A stretch of 35,023 nt of DNA, from positions 475,595-510,617 of the forward strand of contig BFEA01000309.1 in the NCBI GenBank assembly GCA_003427395.1, in the 5' to 3' direction. Below the pieces are notes generated by a model. It saw nothing but the letters and a program-made list of their open reading frames with translations. It searched no databases and was not told the DNA's origin. Positions 1 to 9,141 of the stretch are shown here, one piece after another. The position numbers were made by a program, and so were the translations under genes. The stretch is from Chara braunii. Lineage: Eukaryota; Streptophyta; Charophyceae; Charales; Characeae. The first letter of the stretch is position 1; each line of letters starts with the position of its first letter.

Positions 1-200
1 ACTCCGAGTAATGAATGAGACGAGAGGAGGCTGATGTACTTCGGGTAATGAATGAGAAAGTTGTACTTCGGATAATGAATGAGAAGGCTTGATGTACTCC
101 AGGTAATGAATGAGACGAGAAGGGGTTTGATGTACTACGGGTGATGAATGAGATAAAAGGGGTCTGATATTCTAAAAGTGATGAATGAGACATGAGAAGC
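1..200. repeat. Tandem repeat, about 37-bp unit, six partial copies
   Basis: The core ATGAATGAGA recurs at 11, 48, 75, 106, 144 and 181, inside longer units of the type TGATGTACTCCGGGTAATG. Spacing is 27-38 bp, mostly 37. The array is cut by the window start. It lies about 200 bp upstream of a polypurine tract, the position where some plant gypsy elements carry tandem repeats in their 3' untranslated region. That placement is inference. Confidence 0.85.
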
Positions 201-396
201 CTGAAGAACAAAGAAAACTTGACCCTACACACCGCTCCCCGCCCCAATGCCGAAAACTAGAAGAAACCCGAGAAGAACAAGAAAAAACAGAACGGACCCT
301 GGCAAACTAACCACCCATAACATTTCATCCCCCTCTCCCGTCTATCCCTCCAAAACCCACTGACAAGAAATTGGTGCGCGATGAGGACATCGCGAA

Positions 397-411
397 TGAG
401 GGGGGGGAATG
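397..411 (+). other. Polypurine tract and putative 3' LTR start of a plus-strand Ty3/gypsy element
   Basis: A purine run with eight or more G residues (about 397-409) is followed directly by TGTGTCGGGAC, with TG at 410-411. A polypurine tract abutting a TG dinucleotide is the classical plus-strand priming site and 3' LTR boundary of LTR retrotransposons. Just upstream a short frame reads KLVRDEDIANEGGE, like the acidic tails that often end gypsy polyproteins. The preceding in-frame stop leaves it too short to be called a gene. No second LTR copy lies in the window, so the element would extend off the left edge. The LTR's right end was not identified. Confidence 0.55.
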
Positions 412-978
412 TGTCGGGACTGGTGGCTCCCGAATAATTTCCCATCACTCGAGAGATGGTATATGATCAGGTTGTGCACGACAGAGAAATATGGAGCAAA
501 GGGGAAAGACTCGGGGAGAGAAAAGACAAAGAATTAGGCCGCAAGAGGGAGCGATGCCCTGGGGTGAGAACCACGGGAGAAGAGAGTCAGCAACGGCAAT
601 CAAGTGAGCACAAAAACAGGGGCGCGTAGAACATAGCTTGAGGCCGAGAGGGACGTTAGAATTCGGCAAGACTAAGGCCAAAGGGCTCTTGAACCAGCAA
701 ACGCGGCACGATGGCGATAAAAGAATGGGGAAGTCGAGAGACGGATGACCCGGAGGCCGTGGGAAACTAGAGAGTAAAAGGCCAACATGGGGGCCACCTA
801 CGGAGCCTCGGGTTGGAGGCCCCACGACCAAAGGAACCGGCACGCACAAGGCGCGAGAAAAGACAAGGGAAAAGAGTCACCATGGTGCGGAAAACGCCCA
901 CGGAGCGAGGGACGCCTTGGGGAAAGGCGCCCGGGGCCACGTGGGACTAAGTAAAAATAATGGCATCCAGAACAAAAT
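410..978 (+). other. Start of putative LTR, no gene
   Basis: This stretch follows the polypurine tract. It is purine-rich on the plus strand and contains no convincing coding sequence; the minus-strand frames here are arbitrary Pro/Leu/Ser-rich readings of that bias. It ends where the 26-bp repeats begin. I read it as the 5' part of a long LTR or an LTR-derived block, on boundary evidence only. Confidence 0.35.
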
Positions 979-1108
979 GTGTCGGGGACCACCGGTGGGA
1001 CTAAGTGTCGGGGACCACCAGCGGGACTAAGTGTCGGGGACCACCGGCGGGACTAAGTGTCGGGGACCACTGACGAGACTAAGTGTCGAGGACTAGCATG
1101 GGACAAGT
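979..1108. repeat. 26-bp tandem repeat, five copies
   Basis: Units begin at 979, 1005, 1031, 1057 and 1083, exactly 26 bp apart. Each reads GTGTCGGGGACCACC followed by GGCGGGACTAA or a close variant; the last unit is degenerate. The unit start closely resembles the putative LTR terminus at 410 (TGTGTCGGGAC). Confidence 0.95.
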
Positions 1109-1182
1109 GGCGGGGACATGGGAATGCCTCCACAAAGTACTATGAAGCGGCATTAGGGAAAAATAATTAAAGCAAGGAGCAT

Positions 1183-3786
1183 CGTCAAGATCAAGATCTT
1201 GACGACCGAGAATATTAGCATCACTAGTGCAAACACTAGTGGGAGCAAATGGGGAAACCAAAAGAAAAAAGAAAAGTAAAAAAACGTGAGGTGGGAGGCA
1301 TGGGAGCAATCCGAGAAATCTCGGATTAGCCTCTCTCAAGAAAATAGATTCAAAAGAGCCCCCATATGAAAAATAGGCCTCCGGGAGAAAATCGAAGTAG
1401 GAGCGGCCACTTTGGGAGAAGAATAGAGGAAAAAAGGGAGCTCCCATGGGCATGGGAAAGCCATTATTGCAGTCCGAGATATAACGGACTGCGCCTTGGG
1501 CATAGAAAGGACCAAAACTGAGAGGAAGGGGCTAGAAAAGGGCCCTAACGGCTACTTGACACTTGGCATGCTAGGAAAAAATAAAGAAAAGAAAAGAAAA
1601 TGTAGGAGAATCAGACAAAAAAAGTGAGAGGGAGTGAGTGAGTTGGCCGTCAGTAGGGACTGCCACAAGTAGGGACTGACAAGTCCCTACTGTCCAAGAA
1701 AGGAGGGAAAAAAAAAAAAGAAAAAAAAAAGAAAAAAAAAAAGAAAAAAAAAAAGAAAAAAAAAGAAATGAGAAAAAGGCTTCAACGGTAAAAAACGGTC
1801 ACTTGGGGAGATACATCCGTGACCAGATTCATTCTGGAATATGACGGTTGCAATGGACTTTGATTTTCTTTGATTTTTGCAGAGAAAATCAAAACAAATG
1901 AAGGCCCCATGCAACCGAAATATAACGGATTACAAGGGGAAGGAGAAAAACATATTTTAGATGCATCCGGAGTCAAAATTGAATCCGGATGTACTTGGGG
2001 GTTGACCGTTTTCTTTTCTTTCAAGTAAGGGCTAGTTGTGGGACATCGGGGAAAGGGAATTGACCCCTATTGCAGTCCGAGTTGCAACGGACTGCTTGGG
2101 GAAGGGAAAACACATGTTTTAGGTGCATCCGGAACCAATATTGAGCCCGGATGCACTTAGAAATCAAACGCTTCATTTTCTTTTAGCATGGGGCAAGTTG
2201 AGGGGTTGTGGGACTAGAAAAATTACCATGGATGCAGTCCGAGAAATAATGGACTGCATAAGGATGCCTGGGCTAAGGGAAAAGGAGTCATGGTAAACCC
2301 CCAAAGGCTAGAAAGAAGCAATTTCGGCATAAGGAAAGTGGAGGCGGTAAAAGGCAACCTTGAGATGAGATCTCACGACCTAGAAAAATCGGCACATGAG
2401 TGGCACCTAAGGGAGAGATGTTAGGGCCACCAAGGGCAAAGGGGTCCAAAAATAAAAATGGGATACCACCCGGGATGTTATCGAAGACTAAGTGGGTTCA
2501 AATAATAAAAGTCGAAAAACGGAAAACCCTGAACTAGTACGGAGGAAAAGTGGCGGGAACTTGAGATGTCCCAAGGGAACCATAAGCAAGCACAAGGAAT
2601 AATGGTGCAAACAAACGGCATCGTCAAGATCAAGGATCTAGACGGTGGGAAATATCAGCACCACTACTGGCGGCAAGTGAGACAGTCATGGGGAGAAAAG
2701 ATAGTAAAATAATGATGTTGGGATGGTTGCCCAGCAGTCCAAAATATCTCGGACTAGCTAGGCATGAGAAAATAGAGCCTCAAGAGGCTCAACATGAGAA
2801 AAAGGTTGTCCTTAGAAAATCGGAGCAAAGGGGTGTCATTGTTGAAATCCGAGATATAACGGCCAAATGTCACTCATGAACCTGACCTTGAATGAGGTCC
2901 TAAGGGCAGAAAGAGGGTGCACAACAGTTTGACACTTGTCACAAATGAAATAAAAGAAAAGGAAAAAAAAAATGAGAGAAAAAGGAAGAAGAATGAGACA
3001 AAAAGGGAGAAAAGAGTGGAGGAGAGAGTGTCGGCCTATTGGGACCTGCACAGTAGGGACTGGCAGCTCCCAACTGTGACCTCATCCCTCCTAGAATGAG
3101 GGAGGGCAATCCGGATTGCAGAGATATGGCCCAAAATTTGAATTAAAAAGAAAATAATAAGAGAAAATGTAAAAGAGAAATGACCGATTTTTTTTTGGAC
3201 CATGGATCTGAGATCAGATCTCATGGTGGAGAGGAACTAGCCGTTTTTTGTGGACCAGCTCAAAACGGGTAGCTCCGGAATGAGGTAGCAGCCCAAAATG
3301 AAAAGAAACAAAAGAGGGAAAGGGACAAAACTATGCATTTGGCCCAAGAAGAGAACCAGATGCACCAAAAATTGAAAAAGTGGACTTAGGGGCTCAAAAT
3401 TGAAGCAAGGGCTACTTGAGGGTGGCACGGAATATTGTTGGCCTTGGATCTCAGCCAGATCCAAGGCTGAACATGTGTCGCTGCATGGAAAAATATCTCG
3501 GCCTACCCAAAATGGGGTACAAACTCAAAAAATCGGGAAAAAGACTCACTAAGTTTTTTTCTCTCAAACACAGTTGCCCCTTGGGCATTAGGACCCAAGG
3601 GGGCAGCATTTTTAGGCGAAAAGGAGGCCGAAGTAGGCCAAGAGGCAATCCGAGTTGGTACCAACCACTCGGATTGCATGTACTTGGCCAAAAAAAGACC
3701 CTGGTACATCCGAAAGGGCCTAGTAGTGAAATTTTGCCTTGGGGTTACCTCGGTTCATCTCAGTGCACATGGGGAGACCCATGTGC
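1183..3786. repeat. Series of short inverted repeats (hairpin array), noncoding
   Basis: At least twelve inverted repeats with stems of 8-11 bp and short loops, plus one loopless 14-bp palindrome, occur over 2.6 kb. Stem pairs are 1183-1191/1196-1204, 1308-1315/1320-1327, 1469-1476/1485-1492, 1668-1677/1682-1691, 1859-1869/1883-1893, 2072-2079/2088-2095, 2123-2132/2147-2156, 2232-2240/2251-2259, 3441-3451/3457-3467, 3577-3585/3594-3602, 3645-3654/3668-3677 and 3765-3773/3778-3786. The palindrome is 3106-3119. Several fall into families: GCAATCC/GGATTGC, GCAGTCC/GGACTGC, and GATCT-centred. The block is built of diverged modules; 1090-1500 and 2545-2870 align loosely. No coding capacity is credible. 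Confidence 0.8.
1707..1767. repeat. A-rich low-complexity tract
   Basis: Runs of 9-12 A residues are separated by single G residues. It sits directly after the 10-bp inverted repeat at 1668-1691. It could be a slipped simple repeat; nothing marks it as a retroposon tail. Confidence 0.9.
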
Positions 3787-4268
3787 TGGCCGAACTACTG
3801 GTTTCAGCCTACATAAGCTGGGAACTCAGTCCGCCACTTTCACAATTGCATGAGGAGTGTCCATGCTGCCCAAGTGAACTCATAGGAACACTCTTTCACT
3901 TGGAGAGATGAGAGGGGAACCCATGCTAGTTTGGGAGCTTGTTGGAAGCCATGAGCTAAGGAGAGGAGCTTTAGAAATTAGTGGTAGTGAGGCTGGCCCT
4001 AGGGAGGTGATCCGCCATAGCCCCCTGGGTGTGAGGAAGAAAGAGAGGCTAGAGGGAGTTTCATTTGCCCTCCTAGAGGGGAGGACTTCATAGCTATGGT
4101 GATTGGAGTTTGTGGTAACTTGGAGAGAAGGTGAGAGAGGAAGGAGAGAGGCTTGAAGCAGAAGGAGGTCATAGTCAAGAAGGTGTTGTGTGCAAGGAGG
4201 AAGAAACCTCATCAAGATTGAGACTCCATCTCCAAGACATTAACAAGGTGAGAGGAAGGAAGAGGATG
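3787..4268. other. No recognised gene between hairpin block and poly-T tract
   Basis: This stretch has a mixed base composition and short frames on both strands, none with recognisable motifs. Near its end AAGGTGAG looks like a 5' splice donor, but with no exon evidence I do not call one. It may be the 3' part of the long LTR-like block that starts at 410; that is speculative. Confidence 0.4.
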
Positions 4269-4291
4269 CTTCTTCTCCTTCTTCTTCTTCT

Positions 4292-4352
<61 letters not shown>

Positions 4353-4456
4353 CTTCTCCCTCCTTCTCTTCTTCTTCTCCTCCCTCTTCGTCTTCTTCTT
4401 CCTCTTCTTCTTCTTCTCCTTCTTTTTCTTCTTCTTCTCCTTCTTCCTCCTATTGG
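4269..4456. repeat. Poly-T run flanked by CTT-rich microsatellite
   Basis: A run of 56 T residues (4297-4352) is embedded in CTT/CTC repeats. Open frames here encode only poly-Phe/Leu or, on the other strand, poly-Lys/Arg. They are artefacts of composition. The exact length of the T run is unreliable in any assembly. Confidence 0.95.
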
Positions 4457-4459
4457 GCT

Positions 4460-5640
4460 ACTCAATCTCTTGCTTTTCACTCACACCCTAGTAGGTAGTG
4501 CGCCGATTCTTCTATGGATGATCTCATGTTCAATTCTTGTGATATAGCCTAGTGTAACTCTTTCATTTCACTCACATATTGGTAGGAGATCCTTGGATTC
4601 TTCCATGGATGATCTCTTACTCAAATCTTGTGAGATAGCCTAGTGTACCTCTTGCATTTCACTCATACACTAGTAGGTGATGCTTCGATTCTTCTATGGA
4701 TGGTCTCATGCTCAACACTTGTGATTTTGGCTACTCAAACTCTTGTTTTTCACTCACACACTAGTAGGTAGTGCTCCGATTCTTCTATGGATGATCTCAT
4801 GTTCAACACTTGTGATTTAGGCTACTCAAACTCTTGTTTTTCACTCACATACTAGGAGGTAGTGCTCTGATACTTCTATGGATGATCTCATGCTCAACAC
4901 TTCTGATTTAGGCTACTCAAACTCTTGCATTTCACTCACATGCTAGTAGGAGATCCTCCAATTCTTCCATGGATGATCTCTTGCTCAAATCTTGTAATCT
5001 TGTCTAGTGTAACTCTTGCTTTTCACTCATATGCTAGTAGGACATGCTCAGATTCTTCTATGGATGACCTCATGATCAATACTTGTGATTTTGGCTACTT
5101 CAACTCTTGTTCTTCACCTACACACTAGTAGGTAGTGTTTCGATTCTTCTATGAACGATCTAATGCTCAATGCTTGTGATTCTGTCTAGTATAGATCTTG
5201 CTTTTCACTCATATGCTAGTAGGAGATGCTCTGATTCTTCTATGGATGATCTCTTGTTCAATTTTTCTGATTTGGGCTACTTCAATCTTTGTTTTTCACT
5301 TACATGCGAGTAGGGGATGCTTCGATTCTTCCATGGATGATCTCTTGCTCAAATATTGTGATCTAGTTTATTGTAAGTCTTGCTTTTCACTCATGTGCTA
5401 GTAGGAGATGCTCCGATTATTCCATGGATGTTCTCTTGCTCAAATCTGGTGACTTGATCCGGTGTAAGTCTTGCTTTTCACTCATACACTACTAGGTAGT
5501 GCTTCGATTCTTCTATGGATGATCTAATGCTCAATGCTTATGATTTGGTTTAGTATAGATCTTGCTTTTCACTCACATGTTATAAGAAGATGCTCTAATT
5601 CTTCTATGGATGACCTCATGCTCAAGACTTCGGTTTTGGA
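4460..5640. repeat. Satellite array 1, about 91-bp unit, about 13 copies
   Basis: The core TTCTATGGATGATCTC (variants with CCATGG) recurs near 4510, 4602, 4693, 4784, 4876, 4967, 5058, 5149, 5240, 5330, 5421, 5512 and 5602, so the period is about 91 bp. Each unit also contains TTTTTCACTCACA and CTAGTAGG. Copies differ by scattered substitutions. Small frames of 60-70 codons span adjacent units but carry no known domain. Confidence 0.93.
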
Positions 5641-6274
5641 CTAGCCTAGCTTGTGTTTCCCACTCACATAGTAGATTATGACATTCCGGTTCAAACTAGG
5701 TTGCATCCATGATCCATTGACATGTATTTGAGCAAGTCTCACTCACATACATGACTCAACTCTCACATTGATGACATACCGGTTCATACTTAGTTGATCT
5801 TTCCTTCATGTGCAAGTGTCCTTCACTAGTTCAACCTTCTCATTGTCAAGTTCATGTATGATGTGATCTTTCGGTTCATACTTAGTTGATCTTCCCTTCA
5901 TGTGCATGTGCTCTCCACTAGTTCACTCTTCTCAATGTCAAGTTCATGTGTGATGTAGTGTTCCGGTTCATACTTAGTGGATTTTTCCTCTATGTCCACG
6001 TGTTTTTCATTAGTTCAATCTTCTCATTATCAAGTTCATGTGCATTGTGATGTACCGGTTCATACTTAGTTGATCCTTTCCTCCATGTGCATGTTCCTTT
6101 CAATAGTTCAAACTTCAAATTGTCAAGTTCATGTGTGTAGTGATGTTCCGGTTCATATCTAGTTTATTTCCTCCATGTGCATGTGTCCTTCACTAGTTCA
6201 AGCTTCTCATTGTCGAGTTCATCTGTGTTGTGATCTTCTGGTTCATATCTATTTGATCTTTCCTCCGTGTGTAT

Positions 6275-6515
6275 CAAAGAATTTTGGATATTCACTTTAT
6301 TAGAGTTTCCTTGTTCTTTAGATGTTTTATACTTAAAATCTCTTTTCAATCAAAATTTTTTGTTTTTAGGTTGTAGAAAGTATGGATTTTTAGAGAAAAA
6401 ACAATTTCATGAATTATTTAGACAAGAATCTTTTTTTTTTCTATTTCTATACCATAGACTCTATTATTCTAGAAAAACAAGAAAAATCATTCTCAAATAA
6501 TCAAATCAATACAAA
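6275..6515. other. AT-rich insert of unknown origin inside satellite array 2
   Basis: About 240 bp of strongly AT-rich DNA with T and A runs breaks one satellite unit. The unit resumes afterwards having lost roughly 11 bp, and no target-site duplication is seen. A plus-strand frame covers it (residues such as FHELFRQESFFF) but I recognise no family with confidence. Composition and the small deletion at the junction would fit capture of organellar DNA during end joining. This is a guess that a plastid or mitochondrial search would settle. Confidence 0.5.
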
Positions 6516-6816
6516 TAGTTCAATCTTCTCATTATCAGTTTCATGTGTGTAGTGATATTTCGGATCATATCTAGTTGATCTTTCCTCCATGTGCATATGC
6601 CTTTCACTAGTTCAAGCTTCTCATTATCAAGATCATGTGTGTTGTGATATTCCGATCCACACTTAGTTGATCCTTCCTCCGTGTGCATGTGCCTTTGCAC
6701 TAGTTCAAACTTTTCATTGTCAAGTTCATGTGTGATGTGATGTTCCGGTTCATACTTAGTTGATCTTCCCTTCATGTGCATGTGCTGTCCACTAGTTCAC
6801 TCTTCTCATTGTCAAG

Positions 6817-7001
6817 TTTATGTGTGATGTGATGTTCCGGTTCATACTTAGTGGATTTTTCCCCTATGTGCATGTGTCTATTATTAGTTCAAATCTTCTC
6901 ATTATAAANTTTATGTGTGATGTGATGTTCCGGTTCATACTTAGTGGATTTTTCCCCTATGTGCATGTGTCTATTATTAGTTCAAATCTTCTCATTATAA
7001 A
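6817..7001. repeat. Identical adjacent satellite units around a single N
   Basis: The 92 bases at 6817-6908 and 6910-7001 are identical, while other neighbouring units differ at many sites. A single undetermined base (6909) separates them. This is either a very recent duplication or a scaffold-joining artefact in which one unit was counted twice. Confidence 0.9.
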
Positions 7002-9069
7002 GTTCATGTGTGTCGTGATGTTCCGGTTCATATATAGTTGATCTTTCCTCCATGTGCACGTGTCCTTCACTAGTTCAAGTTTCTCATTGTCAAGTTCATG
7101 TGTGTCGTGATGTTCCGGTTCATACTCAGTTGATCTTTCCTTCATGTGCATATGCCTTTCACTAGTTCAAACTTCTCATTGTCAAATTCATGTGTGTAGT
7201 GATGTTCCGGTTCATATTTAGTTGATCTTCCCTTCACGTGTGAGTGCTCTTCACCAGTTCAACCTTCTCATTGTCAAGTTCATGTGTGATGTGATGTTCC
7301 GGTTCACACTTAGTTGATCTTCCCTTCATGTGCAAGTGCCCTTCACTAGTTCAATCTTCTCATTGTCATGTTCATATGTGATGTGATGTTCCGGTTCATA
7401 CTTAGTTGATCTCTCCTCGATGTGCATGTGCTCTTCACAAGTTCAAACTTCTCATTGTCAAGTTCATGTGTGATATGATGTTCCGGTTCATACATAGTTG
7501 ATCTTCCCTTCATGTGCATGTGCTCTCCACTTGTTCACTCTTCTCATTGTCAAGTTCATGTGTGATGTGATGTTCCGGTTCATACATGGTGGATCTTTCC
7601 TCTATTTGCATGTGTTTCTCATTAGTTCAATCTTCTCATTATCAAGTTCATGTGCATTGTGATGTTCCGGTTCATACTTAGTTGATCCTTTCCTCCATGT
7701 GCATGTGCCTTTCGCTAGTTCAAATTTCTCATTGTCAAGTTCATGTGTGTAGTGATGTTCCGGTTCATATCTAGTTTATCTTTCCTCCATGTGCATGTGT
7801 CCTTCACTAGTTTAAGTTTCTCATTGTCTAGATCATGTGTGTTGTGATGTTCTAGTTCATACTTAGTTGATCCTTTCCTCCATGTGCATGTGTCTTTCGC
7901 CAGCTCAAACTTCTCATTATCAAGTTCATGTGTGTGGTGATGTTCCGGTTCATATCTAGTTGATCTTTTCTCCATGTGCATGTGTCCTTCATTAGTCCAA
8001 GCTTCTCATTGTCAAGTTCATGTGTGTTGTGATGTTCCGGTTCATACTTAGTTGATCTTTCCTCCAGGTGCATGTGTCTTTGCACTAGCTCAATCTTCTC
8101 ATTATCAAGTTCATGTGCATTGTGATGTTCCGGTTCATACTTAGTTGATCTTTCCGTCATGTACATGTGTTTGGCACTAGTTTCACCTTCACATTGTCAA
8201 GTTCATGTGTGTTGTGATGTTCCGGTTCATACTTAATTGATCTTTCCGTCATGTGCATGTGCTTTTCACTAGTTTCACATTCGCATTGTCAAGTTCATGT
8301 GTGTTCCAGCTCATACTTAGTTGATCTCTCCTCCATGTGCATGTGCTCTTCACTAGTTCAACCTTCTCATTGTCAAAATCATGTGTGTTGTAGTGTTCCG
8401 GTTTATACTTAGTTGATTTTTCCTCCAGGTGCATGTGCTCTTCATTATCTCATTATCAAGTTCATGTGTGTTGATCTTTCCTCCACGTGCATGTGTTCTT
8501 GATTAGTTCAATTTTCTCATTGTCAAGTTCATGTGTGTTGTAAGTATCCCGGTTCATACTTGGTTGACCTTCCTTCTATGTGCATGTGCCTTTCACTAGT
8601 TCAATCTTCTCATTGTCAAGCTCATGTGTGTTGGGATGTTCCGGTTCGTCCTTAGTTGATATTTCCTCCATGTGCATGTACTCTTCGTTAGTTCATTGTC
8701 AGGTTCATGTGTGCTGATCTTTCCCCCATGTCCATGTGTTCTTCATTTGTTCAATCTTCCCATTGTCAAGTTCATATGTGTTGTAAATATTCCGGGTTAT
8801 ATTTGGTTGATCTTACCTCTATGTGAATGTGTCTTAAGCTAGTTCAATCCTCTCATTGTCAAGTTCATGTGTGTTGTGATGTTCCGGTTCGTACTTAGTT
8901 GACCTTTCCTCTATGGGCGTGTGCCTTTCACTAGTTCAAGCTTCTCATTGTCCAGTTCATGTATGATTGAAGTGTTCCAATTCGTACTTAGTTGATCTTT
9001 CACTATGAGATGGGTGACCGACATTTGGCTGCTACTACGGGGAACTGATTTGGATTAGAAGTCTCTTTT

Positions 9070-9072
9070 CTT

Positions 9073-9139
<67 letters not shown>
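9070..9139. repeat. (CT)n microsatellite
   Basis: Nearly uninterrupted CT dinucleotides follow a TCTTTTC-rich lead-in, just beyond the end of satellite array 2. The minus-strand frame across it encodes only alternating Arg-Glu. Confidence 0.97.

Positions 9140-9141
<2 letters not shown>

Larger units (their letters stand above)
5680..8995. repeat. Satellite array 2, about 92-bp unit, roughly 33 copies
   Basis: The core GTTCCGGTTCATACTTAG recurs at 91-93-bp spacing (for example near 5686, 5779, 5872, 5963, 6055, 6148, 6239). Each unit continues with TCCATGTGCATGTG and TCATTGTCAAGTTCATGTG. The array is interrupted once, at 6275-6515. On the minus strand successive units stay open and give recurring peptides such as STKYEPEHHNTHELDNEKLE. 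The 92-bp period shifts the frame each copy, so coding is unlikely. A transition zone at about 5640-5800 joins it to array 1. Confidence 0.93.

Noticed and set aside
1183-3786. tRNA genes or intrinsic terminators as explanation of the hairpins
   Set aside because: No cloverleaf, no T-run after stems, and the same stem families recur in noncoding modules.
4131-4547. Long frames with poly-Phe/Leu or poly-Lys/Arg
   Set aside because: Products of the T56 run and CTT repeats; repeat length is unreliable and no motif is present.
6267-6500. Plus-strand frame as a plastid matK fragment
   Set aside because: The AT-richness and Phe-rich residues suggested it, but I could not match any matK motif, so I kept only the compositional observation.
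5680-8995. CRISPR-like array
   Set aside because: Whole 92-bp units repeat without unique spacers; this is a satellite.
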